From [Mycobacterium] nativiensis (lineage in GTDB: Bacteria > Actinomycetota > Actinomycetes > Mycobacteriales > Mycobacteriaceae): a stretch of 64,000 nucleotides of DNA. The position numbers and the translations under genes were made by a program. The DNA lies in the NCBI RefSeq assembly GCF_020172685.1, contig NZ_CP083986.1, forward strand, positions 4,420,158-4,484,157. Direction: 5' to 3'. Each line of letters starts with the position of its first letter. Position 1 is the first letter of the stretch. Below, piece after piece: positions 46,087-54,575 of this stretch. The notes under the pieces were generated by a model. The model was not told where the DNA came from, made no database searches, and saw only the letters and a program-made list of their open reading frames with translations.

Positions 46087-46626
46087 CTAGCTCGATGTGG
46101 CGGGCCGGAACACCAGACTGGCCCGCAGCCTGGTCCGGTTGCCGACCATACCCAGGAAGTTGCCCTCCACGGCGAACTGCTTGCGGGTGACCGTCGCCTC
46201 GGTGTTCAGCCGCACGGCGCCGTCGTCGAGCGGGGTGACATCGACCCTGAGCGGCAGTGCCCCCGTGATGCCCTTAACGGTCAGCTCGGCGTCCAACTGG
46301 ACGGCGTCGCCTCCGGCCGGCTCCCCACCATTGACCACCACGACGATGTCGGGGTAGCGGTCGCTGTTGAAGAAGTTCGACCGGCGCAGGTCATGGTCAC
46401 GGGTACCCAGCCCGGTATCGATTGAGGCCGCCTTGATGTCGACGCGACCGGTCACGGTCTTGGCGTCCTTGATCTCGCCGCTGCCGGTGAAATCAGTGAA
46501 AGATCCGCGCACCTTCAGCGCGCCCCACATGGTGCCGTTCTCGAATCGGATACTCGACTGATCGGTATCCAGATTCCAGACGCCGACCGCCCCCGGACTG
46601 CTGAGAAACGTTGTGACAGTCGACAT
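46087..46626 (-). CDS. YceI family protein
   Basis: The 179-residue protein has the YceI lipocalin-like pattern: WNLDTDQSSIRFENGTMWGALKVRGSFTDFTGSGEI, then DHDLRRSNFFNSDRYPDI and LTVKGITGALPLRV. YceI domains bind isoprenoid chains such as polyprenyl lipids. There is no signal peptide, so it is probably cytoplasmic. AGGAG five bases before ATG 46626 decides the start over the GTG directly preceding it. Confidence 0.9.
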   Translation of the reverse strand: MSTVTTFLSSPGAVGVWNLDTDQSSIRFENGTMWGALKVRGSFTDFTGSGEIKDAKTVTGRVDIKAASIDTGLGTRDHDLRRSNFFNSDRYPDIVVVVNGGEPAGGDAVQLDAELTVKGITGALPLRVDVTPLDDGAVRLNTEATVTRKQFAVEGNFLGMVGNRTRLRASLVFRPATSS

Positions 46627-46738
46627 CACATCTCCTTTACCTGTTGCGTGGCGAACCCGCGATACCGGTACCGGCTCGCTGTCGATAATACGCAGTGGCG
46701 GCCGTTAATTCCGGTACTCGGCGCATATGCTGATGCCC

Positions 46739-47143
46739 ATGACCACTGTCTTCACCAAGATCATCAACGGGGAACTGCCGGGCCGGTTCGTCTACGAGGA
46801 CGACGACGTCGTCGCCTTCCTGACCATCGAGCCGATGACGCAGGGACACACGCTGGTGGTGCCCCGCGCCGAGATCGACCAGTGGCAGGACGTCGACGGT
46901 GCGGCGTTCGCTCGGGTGATGGCGGTCGCGCAGCGGATCGGCAAGGCGGTGTGCCGGGCCTTCGACACCGAGCGCGCAGGCATGATCATCGCCGGCCTGG
47001 AGGTCCCCCACCTGCACGTCCACGTCTTTCCCACCCGCAGCCTGTCTGACTTCGGCTTCGCCGGCGTGGACCGCAGTCCTTCGCCCGAATCGCTGGACGA
47101 GGCTCAAGAGAAGATCACCGCGGCGCTGGTCGAACTTCTCTGA
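46739..47143 (+). CDS. HIT-family nucleotide hydrolase, Rv0759c-like
   Basis: The 134-residue protein has [24 protein letters not shown] at the N-terminus and the histidine triad HLHVHVF near residue 90, the signature of HIT nucleoside-phosphoramidate and dinucleotide hydrolases. The M. tuberculosis homologue Rv0759c also neighbours phoR. ATG 46739 is preferred; ATGs 6 and 12 bases upstream are in frame. Its stop is 3 bp from the convergent phoR stop. Confidence 0.9.
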   Translation: MTTVFTKIINGELPGRFVYEDDDVVAFLTIEPMTQGHTLVVPRAEIDQWQDVDGAAFARVMAVAQRIGKAVCRAFDTERAGMIIAGLEVPHLHVHVFPTRSLSDFGFAGVDRSPSPESLDEAQEKITAALVELL

Positions 47144-47146
47144 GCC

Positions 47147-48610
47147 TCACCCGATCTCAGCATGTTCCTCGGCCGGCTCGGCCAGTAACTCGGCGTGACG
47201 CGGAATCGTGACCCGGAATGTGCAGCCCTTTCCGGGTGGGGAGCTCACCGCGACGGTGCCGTGATGCGCCCGGGTCAGTGAGTCCACGATCGAAAGCCCC
47301 AGACCGGTGCCGCCGCTGGTCCGCGCCCGCGACGAGTCCGTGCGGAAGAAGCGTTCGAAGACCCGCTGCACGTCCTGTTCACTCATCCCGGGCCCCTCGT
47401 CGACGACCTCGAGTACGGCGTCGTTGCCCTCGGTCCCGACCCGCACGGTGATCGCGGCACTGTCCGGGGTGTGTTGCAGCGCGTTGGACACCAGGTTGCT
47501 CAGCACCTGCCGCAGCCGGGGTTCGTCGCCGAGCACCTCCGGGGTGCCCGGACCGTCGAAGACCTCCAACTCGATGGTGCGCTCCGGTGCGATCGCCCGG
47601 GCGTCGTGCACGGCATCGGTGGCCAGCACCAGCAGATCGACCCAGCGGCGGTCCAGGGGGCGCTGCGCGTCCATCCGGGCGAGCAGCAGCAGGTCCTCGA
47701 CGAGCAGACCCATCCGGCGCGCTTCGCTCTCGATGCGCGACATCAGCAGCTCGATGTCGCGGGCAGCGCCCTGCCGGTAGAGCTCGGCGAAGCCGCGGAT
47801 GGTGGTCAGCGGGGTGCGCAACTCGTGGCTGGCGTCGGTGATGAACCGGCGCATCCGCTCCTCGGACACGCGTGCGTTGTCCGCCGACGCCACCGAGGAC
47901 GCCACCGCCTCCTGGATCTGCGCGAGCATTCCGTTGAGTGCCAGCGTGAGCCGGCCGACCTCGGTGCGCGGATCACGCTCGGGCACCCTTCGGTCCAACT
48001 GGCCGGCGGCGATCGCGGCCGCGGTCTGCTCGACTTCGGTCAATGGTCGCAGGCTGCGGGTGACCACCACATATCCGGCGCCACCGAGCACCAGCAGCAC
48101 CCCGACGCCGATCGCCACCCGCGACCAGGCCAGATATCGCAGGGTGGCGCGGGGATCGGACAGGTCTCTGGCCACGGTGATCAGCCTGCCGTTCTCGCCG
48201 TGCACCGACAGCGCCCGCCAGTGCACGCCCGACCCGTCGACCGAGCCGATCGTGATCGGCACCGGTCCCACGTCGTTGTCCGGCGGCAGCAGCGGTTCGG
48301 CGTTCTGGTCGTTGATGACGGTCCAGATGCTGCCGTCTGGGTCGACATCGCGGACGTAGAAGCTGGTCGGCGGCCGGCCGGGATTCGGGTCCCCGCCGGC
48401 CGCCACCGCAACCCGCGGCCGCTGCTCAAGCGCCCAGCCGTGGGCGGCGTCGATGAGCGTCTCGTCGATCCTGCTGATCAGGCGGTGACTGAGGATGGCG
48501 GTGACGGCGTACCCCTGCGCCAGCAGCCCGAAGGCCACCAGCGCCAGAGTGGCCGCGATCAGGCTGACCCGTAGCGGCAGCGCTGTGTTCAAGGTTCTGA
48601 CCTTGCCCAT
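47147..48610 (-). CDS. phoR: Sensor histidine kinase PhoR
   Basis: The 487-residue membrane kinase has helix 1 at about residues 14-36, an extracytoplasmic sensor loop of about 130 residues, helix 2 at about 165-185, a HAMP segment (RSLRPLTEVEQTAAAIAAG), the phospho-accepting His262 in DASHELRTPLTT, then NALQHTPDSA, DEGPGMS and GGTGLGLSIV. In M. tuberculosis PhoPR controls complex lipid synthesis, acid response and ESX-1 secretion. It is 16 bp downstream of phoP. The ATG at 48610 gives nearly the same length as the M. tuberculosis protein. Confidence 0.95.
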   Translation of the reverse strand: MGKVRTLNTALPLRVSLIAATLALVAFGLLAQGYAVTAILSHRLISRIDETLIDAAHGWALEQRPRVAVAAGGDPNPGRPPTSFYVRDVDPDGSIWTVINDQNAEPLLPPDNDVGPVPITIGSVDGSGVHWRALSVHGENGRLITVARDLSDPRATLRYLAWSRVAIGVGVLLVLGGAGYVVVTRSLRPLTEVEQTAAAIAAGQLDRRVPERDPRTEVGRLTLALNGMLAQIQEAVASSVASADNARVSEERMRRFITDASHELRTPLTTIRGFAELYRQGAARDIELLMSRIESEARRMGLLVEDLLLLARMDAQRPLDRRWVDLLVLATDAVHDARAIAPERTIELEVFDGPGTPEVLGDEPRLRQVLSNLVSNALQHTPDSAAITVRVGTEGNDAVLEVVDEGPGMSEQDVQRVFERFFRTDSSRARTSGGTGLGLSIVDSLTRAHHGTVAVSSPPGKGCTFRVTIPRHAELLAEPAEEHAEIG

Positions 48611-48626
48611 CACGGGCGGGTGTCGA

Positions 48627-49346
<720 letters not shown>

Positions 49347-49642
49347 GACCCTAATTTGCTCCCAGTCGAGTGAACATCGTCTGAACACCGGCTGTGTGTT
49401 GGTTGTCAATCGAACCAACTGATACCGAGCGCGGATCGCCCCTAAAGCGTGTCGAACAATTGGCTGCGGTCGAGTCGACGAGGAAGCGAGCAATACGCGC
49501 CAACGCGGTGTCGGGCAGATCGGAGCGGTACCGTCGGCGTCGCTGGCCGGGTTTCGGGTCACATGACTACCGATAGTGATCACGGGTACCGACACGTCTT
49601 CGCTGGCCAGCGCGTTGTCGGTGTCGCGTAAGACACTGATCG
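49347..49642. other. Upstream region of phoP and tnpB
   Basis: This 296-bp stretch holds no convincing gene. It contains the left 17-bp inverted repeat (49442-49458), a hairpin formed by ACCGACA at 49588-49594 and TGTCGGT at 49616-49622, and inside that loop the perfect palindrome CGCTGGCCAGCG at 49601-49612. The phoP promoter should lie in 49347-49441. The hairpin near tnpB could be a subterminal structure of the inserted element. Confidence 0.5.
49442..49458. repeat. Left copy of the 17-bp inverted repeat
   Basis: CTAAAGCGTGTCGAACA lies 95 bp upstream of the phoP start codon. Read on the minus strand it points toward phoP. Confidence 0.6.
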
Positions 49643-51079
49643 ATGATGGCGCGGCACACCACATTCCGGTTCTGTCTCGATCCGACGATCGAGCAGTGCC
49701 ACGTGCTGGCCCGTCATGCCGGGGCGTCACGGTTCGCGTTCAACCAGTGCCTGCGTATCGCGAAAACAGCCCTCACCCACCGCCGCAACGCCCCGGACAC
49801 GACGGTGCCGTGGACGGGGTTCGATCTGATCAACGCCTTCAACACGTGGAAGAAAACCGAGGACGCCGGCCGGATCTTCATCGTCGATGCCGGCGGCGAC
49901 GTCGAGGTGATGGTGACGGGCTTGTCGTGGCGGCGCGAGGTCTGTCAGCAGGTGTTCGAGGAAGCCGCCGTCGACCTCGGCAGAGGATTGGCGGCATGGT
50001 CGGATTCACGGTCAGGCAAGCGCAAAGGCAAACGCGTCGGGTTCCCGCGGTTCAAAAAGAAAGCTGACAACACCGCGTCGTTTCGGCTGCGCAACAAGCA
50101 CCCCAAGGGCAAGCCCGCGGCGATCCGCGTTGGTGAACACCGGCCCCGCTCAGTCACGCTGCCCGGCATTGGAGCCGTCACAGTGCACGACGACACCCGC
50201 CGGTTGCGGCGCATGATCTCCCAAGGTCGGGCGAAGATCCTGTTCGCCACCATCAGGCATCACGGGGGACGGTGGTGGATCGCTCTCAACGTCGAGGCCG
50301 CCGATCTGCACACTGCCCGGCAGCACCCCACCCGTCGGCCTGGCGATCCTGGCGGCTGGGTGGGTGTGGACCGCGGCCTATCGGCATTCCTGGTCGCCGC
50401 CACCGCCGACGGCACTGAGGTCGCCCGTATCGATGATGCGCCCAAGGCGCTGGCCACAGGCATCAAGCAGCAGCGGCGGTTGTCCAAGTCGTTGTCACGC
50501 AAGAGGAAGGGATCACATAACCGTAAGGATGCCGCGGCCCGGTTGGGGCGGCATTACCAGCGTGTCGCCAACGTGCGCCGGCACTTCCTGCACAAGGTAT
50601 CGGGTGATGTGGTCAAGACCCACGACCGGATCGTCATCGAGGACCTGAACGTGGCAGGCATGCTGGCCAATCACCGGCTCGCCCGCGCCATCTCCGATGC
50701 CGGCTGGGCCGAGTTCGCCCGGATGCTGCGCTACAAGCAAGCATGGCGGGCCGGGCAGCTTATCGAAGCCGACCGCTGGTATTCATCGACTCGCCTATGC
50801 CCCGAATGCGGGGTTGTCGACAGCACGATGACACTGGCGGATCTGGTGTTCACCTGTGGGTGCGGGCATACCGCCGACCGAGACACCAACGCTGCGCGGA
50901 ATCTGGCCTGCTGGGGCCACAGCCACCAGCACGGCACCTCAACCGATCCCCGGACCCCCAAGCAACGGGGCCGGGCCACCAAAGCCCGCCGACGGGACGG
51001 CGCTGGCCAACACCCTTGTGTTGGTGAAACCAGCCCGAAAGACGCGGGAACCGACGTTCATACCGCACCCGCAGCCTGA
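49643..51079 (+). CDS. tnpB: TnpB-type RNA-guided nuclease (OrfB_IS605 family)
   Basis: The 478-residue protein has the TnpB architecture: an N-terminal OrfB segment (TFRFCLDPTIEQ), a Lys/Arg-rich RNA-binding middle (FPRFKKKADNTASFRLR), and a RuvC nuclease core with Asp243 (VGVDRGLSAF), Glu333 (IVIEDLNVAGM) and Asp412/Asp414 (ADRDTNAARNL), interrupted by a zinc finger with Cys386, Cys389, Cys405 and Cys407. All catalytic positions appear intact. TnpB proteins use an RNA made from the 3' end of their element to cut DNA beside a short motif. It has no TnpA partner here. It starts at ATG 49643 or 49646. The C-terminal 60 residues are low-complexity and may be the DNA that also encodes the guide-RNA scaffold. 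Confidence 0.92.
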   Translation: MMARHTTFRFCLDPTIEQCHVLARHAGASRFAFNQCLRIAKTALTHRRNAPDTTVPWTGFDLINAFNTWKKTEDAGRIFIVDAGGDVEVMVTGLSWRREVCQQVFEEAAVDLGRGLAAWSDSRSGKRKGKRVGFPRFKKKADNTASFRLRNKHPKGKPAAIRVGEHRPRSVTLPGIGAVTVHDDTRRLRRMISQGRAKILFATIRHHGGRWWIALNVEAADLHTARQHPTRRPGDPGGWVGVDRGLSAFLVAATADGTEVARIDDAPKALATGIKQQRRLSKSLSRKRKGSHNRKDAAARLGRHYQRVANVRRHFLHKVSGDVVKTHDRIVIEDLNVAGMLANHRLARAISDAGWAEFARMLRYKQAWRAGQLIEADRWYSSTRLCPECGVVDSTMTLADLVFTCGCGHTADRDTNAARNLACWGHSHQHGTSTDPRTPKQRGRATKARRRDGAGQHPCVGETSPKDAGTDVHTAPAA

Positions 51080-51123
51080 ACCGACGACGCCCGAGAAGGG
51101 CGGTGGCGAACACTCAACCGGGC

Positions 51124-51140
51124 TGTTCGACACGCTTTAG
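51124..51140. repeat. Right copy of the 17-bp inverted repeat
   Basis: TGTTCGACACGCTTTAG ends 9 bp before the start of the decapeptide-repeat gene and overlaps that gene's likely -10 box. It is the exact reverse complement of 49442-49458. Confidence 0.6.
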
Positions 51141-51143
51141 ACT
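51138..51143 (+). promoter_or_regulatory. Possible -10 box of the decapeptide-repeat gene
   Basis: TAGACT fits the mycobacterial TANNNT -10 pattern and lies six bases before ATG 51150, the spacing expected for a leaderless mRNA. No -35 is evident. It overlaps the end of the right inverted repeat. Confidence 0.35.
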
Positions 51144-51149
51144 GGCCGG

Positions 51150-51896
51150 ATGGACCTGGCCAAGCAGTTGATCGCCGTGGCGACCGCTCCCGCACGGATC
51201 GGCCTGTCGATCGCCGACGCCGGCCTCGGCGTCGCAGGTGCGGCGCTCGGACTGGCCCGGCAGACGCTCGGGGAGTCCCCCAGCCAGGGTCCAGCCAACT
51301 CGATGGCACACATGCTGGGCTTGGAGGACACCATCGCCCGGGCCAACCGGCTGGCCAAGTTGATGGACGACGACGCTCCCCTGGGCCGCGCGCTGGCACC
51401 CGATGGCCCGGTTGACCGGTTGCTGGCGCCCGGCGGTCTGGTGGACCAGCTGACCGGACCGGGCGGGCTCATCGACCGCCTCACCGCCGAGGGCGGCGGG
51501 CTGCAGCGGGCCCTGCAACCCGGCGGCCTGGTGGATCAGCTCACCGATGAGGACGGGTTGATCGAGCGACTGCTGGCCGAGGACGGCCTGGCCGACCGGT
51601 TGCTGTCCGAGGGCGGGTTGGTCGACAAGCTGACCGCCCGCAACGGGCCGCTGGAGCAGCTCGCCGGTGTCGCCGACACCCTGAGCCGACTGGCGCCCGG
51701 CATGGAGGCACTGGAGCCGGCCATCGAGACCCTGCAGGAAGCGGTCATCGCGCTGACCATGGTGGTCAACCCGCTGAGCAACATCGCCGAGCGCATTCCG
51801 CTGCTGCCGCGCCGGTCCGGCCGGCGCCCGTCGTCGCGGCCGGTGCGCTCGCAGCGGGTGATCGACGCCGACATCCCGGGGACCGAGGGCCCCTGA
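51150..51896 (+). CDS. Decapeptide-repeat protein, Rv0756c-like
   Basis: The 248-residue protein has an amphipathic Ala-rich N-terminus (residues 1-70), ten uninterrupted 10-residue repeats at residues 71-170 with consensus L[LT]xxxGL[VI][DE][RQ], a helical region (about 171-210) and a basic C-terminal tail (RRSGRRPSSRPVRSQR). Location divergent from phoP matches Rv0756c of M. tuberculosis, which is uncharacterised. No signal peptide is evident. The regular Gly-Leu-hydrophobic-Asp period suggests a solenoid or stacked-helix structure. A hairpin terminator follows the stop. Confidence 0.8.
   Translation: MDLAKQLIAVATAPARIGLSIADAGLGVAGAALGLARQTLGESPSQGPANSMAHMLGLEDTIARANRLAKLMDDDAPLGRALAPDGPVDRLLAPGGLVDQLTGPGGLIDRLTAEGGGLQRALQPGGLVDQLTDEDGLIERLLAEDGLADRLLSEGGLVDKLTARNGPLEQLAGVADTLSRLAPGMEALEPAIETLQEAVIALTMVVNPLSNIAERIPLLPRRSGRRPSSRPVRSQRVIDADIPGTEGP
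51360..51659 (+). repeat. Ten tandem 30-bp coding repeats
   Basis: The DNA encoding residues 71-170 of the preceding protein is a tandem array of ten 30-bp units without spacing changes, for example LLAPGGLVDQ, LTGPGGLIDR, LTDEDGLIER and LLSEGGLVDK. The units are diverged at the DNA level, so this is an old protein repeat rather than a recent satellite. Confidence 0.8.
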
Positions 51897-51916
51897 CCCG
51901 GCCGACCACCCCGTCC

Positions 51917-51938
51917 AGCGTGAAGTTGGCTTCACGCT
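51917..51938. terminator. Hairpin terminator after the decapeptide-repeat gene
   Basis: AGCGTGAAG-TTGG-CTTCACGCT is a perfect 9-bp stem with a 4-nt loop, 20 bp after the stop at 51896 and 70 bp before the tRNA gene. It insulates the tRNA from upstream transcription. Confidence 0.7.
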
Positions 51939-52007
51939 CGAACAGCGGGAGTGAGGCTGGCTGCGCGTTCGGTGGCCGGCTGCCGTTAGGCTGGCAGCGC
52001 TAGACCC

Positions 52008-52079
52008 GCCTCCTTAGCTCAGTGGTAGAGCGTCGCTCTTGTAAAGCGGATGTCGTCGGTTCAATCCCGACAGGGGGCT
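52008..52079 (+). tRNA. tRNA-Thr (anticodon UGU)
   Basis: A complete cloverleaf can be drawn: acceptor GCCTCCT pairs with AGGGGGC (one T-G), D stem GCTC/GAGC, anticodon stem TCGCT/AGCGG with loop CTTGTAA and anticodon TGT, variable loop ATGTC, T stem GTCGG/CCGAC with loop TTCAATC, discriminator T. CCA is not encoded. Gene order to its right no longer follows the phoPR neighbourhood as I remember it from M. tuberculosis. Confidence 0.93.
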
Positions 52080-52096
52080 CCGCCACCGACCGCGAA

Positions 52097-52957
52097 TCAG
52101 TTGCGGGTCAGGTACTCCAGCACCACCCGGGTGAAGGCGTCCTTGGCCTCGATCATGGTCCAGTGCCCGCAGTTGGGGAACACGTGCACCTCGGCGTCGG
52201 GGATGGTCCGCATCGGGATCAGCGCCATGTCCAGCGGACTGACCCGGTCGTCGCGGCCCCAGGTGACCAGCGTCGGCGCCTTGAGCCGGTGCATCATCGC
52301 CCACGGCAGCGGTCCCTTGGACGCCTGCATCATCTTCACCATGCCGGCGAAGGCTTCCTTGCCGTACATCCGCCGGGCGCTGGCCAGGGTGTCGGGGTCG
52401 GTGGCCAGTGCCCACCGCTCCTCGATCAGCTCTTCGGTGACCACCGACGGGTCGTAGACCATCGAGTGCAGCCAGCGCACCAGCGCGTCGCGGCTGGGGT
52501 TGTCGACGAAGTCCTGCAGCAGCCGGATGCCCTCGGCCGGCCCCGGGCTGAGCAGGTTGGTGCCGATGCCACCGATGGTCACCAGCTTGCACACCTTGTC
52601 TGGGTTTCCGATCGCGTAACCGATGCCGACGCCGCCGCCCATTGAGTTCCCGACGATGCTGAACCGATCCAGGCCCAGCGCGTCGGCGAAGGCGGGCACC
52701 GCGCCGAACGCGGTCACCATGGGGTGCCCGCCGAAGTCATCGCTGACCCCGAACCCGGGGAACTCCAGCACCAGGCAGCGGAAGTGCTCGGCGAACGCCG
52801 GCAGCACGCCACGGTAGTTGCGCCATCCGGTCACGCCCGGCCCGGAGCCGTGCAGCATCAGCAGCGTGGGCCCGTCACCGGCTTCGTGGTAGCGCAGTAC
52901 CCCTTGCTCGGTGGTGACCTCGCGCAGGGTCTCGTCGTGGCTCAACTCGGCCGGCAT
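52097..52957 (-). CDS. Alpha/beta hydrolase, meta-cleavage-product hydrolase-like
   Basis: The 286-residue hydrolase has LLMLHGSGPGVTGW (oxyanion loop), nucleophile Ser105 in GNSMGGG, an acid Asp in WGRDDRVSP and His265 in NCGHWTM. The HGSGPG and GNSMGG strings are typical of C-C bond hydrolases such as HsaD and BphD, though esterases share the fold. AGGGAG before ATG 52957 decides the start. It is the last gene of a four-gene minus-strand operon and could open a ring-cleavage product or a lactone. Confidence 0.88.
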   Translation of the reverse strand: MPAELSHDETLREVTTEQGVLRYHEAGDGPTLLMLHGSGPGVTGWRNYRGVLPAFAEHFRCLVLEFPGFGVSDDFGGHPMVTAFGAVPAFADALGLDRFSIVGNSMGGGVGIGYAIGNPDKVCKLVTIGGIGTNLLSPGPAEGIRLLQDFVDNPSRDALVRWLHSMVYDPSVVTEELIEERWALATDPDTLASARRMYGKEAFAGMVKMMQASKGPLPWAMMHRLKAPTLVTWGRDDRVSPLDMALIPMRTIPDAEVHVFPNCGHWTMIEAKDAFTRVVLEYLTRN

Positions 52958-53014
52958 GTGTCTCCCTCTAAGGTCCCGAAACTCTTTAGACACGCTAACG
53001 CCGGACGCTGCCGG

Positions 53015-53773
53015 TCACGGTGTCGGGGTCGGGATCTTGCCTGCGCTCGCCCCGCCGTCGACGGCCAGTTCGGCTCCGGTCATATACGCCGAGGCATCCG
53101 AGGCCAGGAAGGCGACGACGTCGGCGACTTCGGCGGGCATCCCGACGCGGGTCAGCGGTGCCCCGGGATGCCCGCCCGGCCCGGGCCGGATGCCCAGGTG
53201 CGCGACCATCGGGGTGTCGATCATGCCGGGGTGTACCGAGTTGACTCGAATCCCATAGGGCCCCAACTCGATTGCCGCGACCTTGGTCATGCCCCGCAGC
53301 CCCCATTTCGACGCCCCGTAGGCGCTGTAGCCGGCCAGACCCTGCAACCCGGCCTGGGATGACACATTGATCACCGACCCTCCCCCGGCCGCCCGCATCG
53401 GTTCCACCACCGCCTTGACGCCCAGAAACGCCCCGATCAGGTTGACCCGCAGCATCGCCTCGAAGCCCTCGACGGACTGCTCGACGAGCGGAACCGACTG
53501 GCAGATCGCGGCATTGTTGACCAGTACGTCGAGGCGCCCGAATTCGCTGACCGCAGTCTCAACTACGGCCGCCCACCCGGCTTCGTCCCCGACGTCGTGC
53601 CGCACGAACCGCGCCCCGAGTTCGGTGGCGATGCCCTCCCCCTCGTCGGCCAGCACATCGGTCAACACCACCTTCGCCCCCAGCGAGGTGAACAACCGGG
53701 CCTCGGCGGCGCCCTGCCCGCGTGCTGCCCCGGTGATGATTGCGACCTTCCCGGTCAGATCCACCAACGTCAT
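53015..53773 (-). CDS. Short-chain dehydrogenase, hydroxysteroid-dehydrogenase-like
   Basis: The 252-residue SDR has ITGAARGQGAAEARLF, VNNAAI, an active-site Ser in NVSSQAG and YGASK, with the C-terminal TGAELAVDGG. TGAARGQG resembles 20-beta/3-alpha-hydroxysteroid dehydrogenases such as M. tuberculosis Rv2002. It probably interconverts an alcohol and a ketone on a cyclic substrate. It begins 4 bp after the preceding SDR gene. Confidence 0.9.
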   Translation of the reverse strand: MTLVDLTGKVAIITGAARGQGAAEARLFTSLGAKVVLTDVLADEGEGIATELGARFVRHDVGDEAGWAAVVETAVSEFGRLDVLVNNAAICQSVPLVEQSVEGFEAMLRVNLIGAFLGVKAVVEPMRAAGGGSVINVSSQAGLQGLAGYSAYGASKWGLRGMTKVAAIELGPYGIRVNSVHPGMIDTPMVAHLGIRPGPGGHPGAPLTRVGMPAEVADVVAFLASDASAYMTGAELAVDGGASAGKIPTPTP

Positions 53774-53777
53774 CTCC

Positions 53778-54575
53778 TCAGACCGTCTTCACGTCGAGGC
53801 CGGTGATCAGGACTTCGCTGAGCCGGCGGGGCAATTCGGTGAGCGCCGCGGTCACCACGATCTGACGTGGCAGGTTCACATATTTGCGGCGCCGCTCGAC
53901 GGCATCGGCGACCGCATTGCCCACAAACACCGGATCCAGCGCTTCCCGCGGCTGCATCCGCCACCGCTCGAAGCGCTCGATCACCCGACGAGTCGGTCCG
54001 AATTCACGGATGTGGTCGATCATGTCGGTCTTGACCGACCCGAGCTGGACCAGCGTGGTGCCGACCGGGGTGCCGCGCAGCTCTTGGCGCAATCCATGGG
54101 TGAACTGGCTCAGGCCGGCCTTCGAGGTGCCGTAGAGGGTGAGGCCCGGCGTGATACTCAATGCCCCCATCGACGACACGTTGACGATGTGGCCCCGCCC
54201 GCGAGACATCAGCCGAGGCATGAGCTGCCGGCTCAGCTCCATCGGCGCGGCCAGGTTGACCTGCAGCACTTCTCGCACCGACTGCGCCGAGGTGTCGGGC
54301 AGCAGGCCGACGTGATCCAGGCCGGCGTTGTTGACCAGCACGTCCACCGGGCCATCGGCTTCCACCCGCTCGATCAAGGCCTCCACGGCCGCCGGGTCGG
54401 ACAGGTCGGTCGGGTAGGCCTTGCCGTCGAGCTCCTTGGCCAGGATCTCCAGTGCCGCACCATCGCGTGCCACCAGTGCGACGTCGGCGCCGCGCTCGGC
54501 CACCACCTGGGCGATGCTCCTGCCCAGTCCGCGGCTGGCGCCGGTGATCAACACCCGAGCGTTCCTCAGTTGCAT
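53778..54575 (-). CDS. Short-chain dehydrogenase
   Basis: The 265-residue SDR starts MQLRNARVLITGASRGLGRSIAQ and has VNNAGLDH, an active-site Ser in NVSSMGALS and YGTSKAG. The C-terminus after residue 190 (GPTRRVIERFERWRMQPREALDP) resembles the DltE-like SDR branch that acts on lipid-like or bulky substrates. GGAAGGA precedes ATG 54575; the gene overlaps the upstream esterase by 10 bp. Confidence 0.9.
   Translation of the reverse strand: MQLRNARVLITGASRGLGRSIAQVVAERGADVALVARDGAALEILAKELDGKAYPTDLSDPAAVEALIERVEADGPVDVLVNNAGLDHVGLLPDTSAQSVREVLQVNLAAPMELSRQLMPRLMSRGRGHIVNVSSMGALSITPGLTLYGTSKAGLSQFTHGLRQELRGTPVGTTLVQLGSVKTDMIDHIREFGPTRRVIERFERWRMQPREALDPVFVGNAVADAVERRRKYVNLPRQIVVTAALTELPRRLSEVLITGLDVKTV

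Larger units (their letters stand above)
49442..51140. mobile_element. Putative TnpB-only element bounded by 17-bp inverted repeats
   Basis: CTAAAGCGTGTCGAACA at 49442-49458 and its exact reverse complement at 51124-51140 bracket the tnpB gene; the match does not extend further on either side. No transposase (TnpA) or serine recombinase gene is present, and I find no direct target duplication outside the repeats. Ordinary IS200/IS605 elements lack such terminal repeats, so the boundaries are uncertain: the repeats could also be regulatory sites of the two flanking divergent genes. Confidence 0.4.

Noticed and set aside
49370..49412. PhoP-box-like direct repeat upstream of phoP
   Set aside because: On the minus strand, ACACAGC followed by GTTCAGA fits the first half of a TCACAGC-N4-TCACAGC repeat but the second half matches at only three of seven positions.
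49347..49730. Upstream extension of phoP
   Set aside because: The extra 128 residues overlap the tnpB start and have no similarity to PhoP proteins; MGATTAQ fits the known N-terminus.
51113..51140. TnpB guide RNA targeting the left inverted repeat
   Set aside because: If the guide began after CTCAAC at 51118, its first five bases would not match the left copy, and the seed region must match; the scaffold end is also unknown.
49430..51152. Target-site duplication outside the 17-bp inverted repeats
   Set aside because: The bases outside the two copies (GGATCGCCC and ACTGGCCGG) are not direct repeats.
52060..52079. Attachment-site repeat of the tRNA-Thr 3' end
   Set aside because: I could not see a second copy of this segment or an integrase gene in the window.
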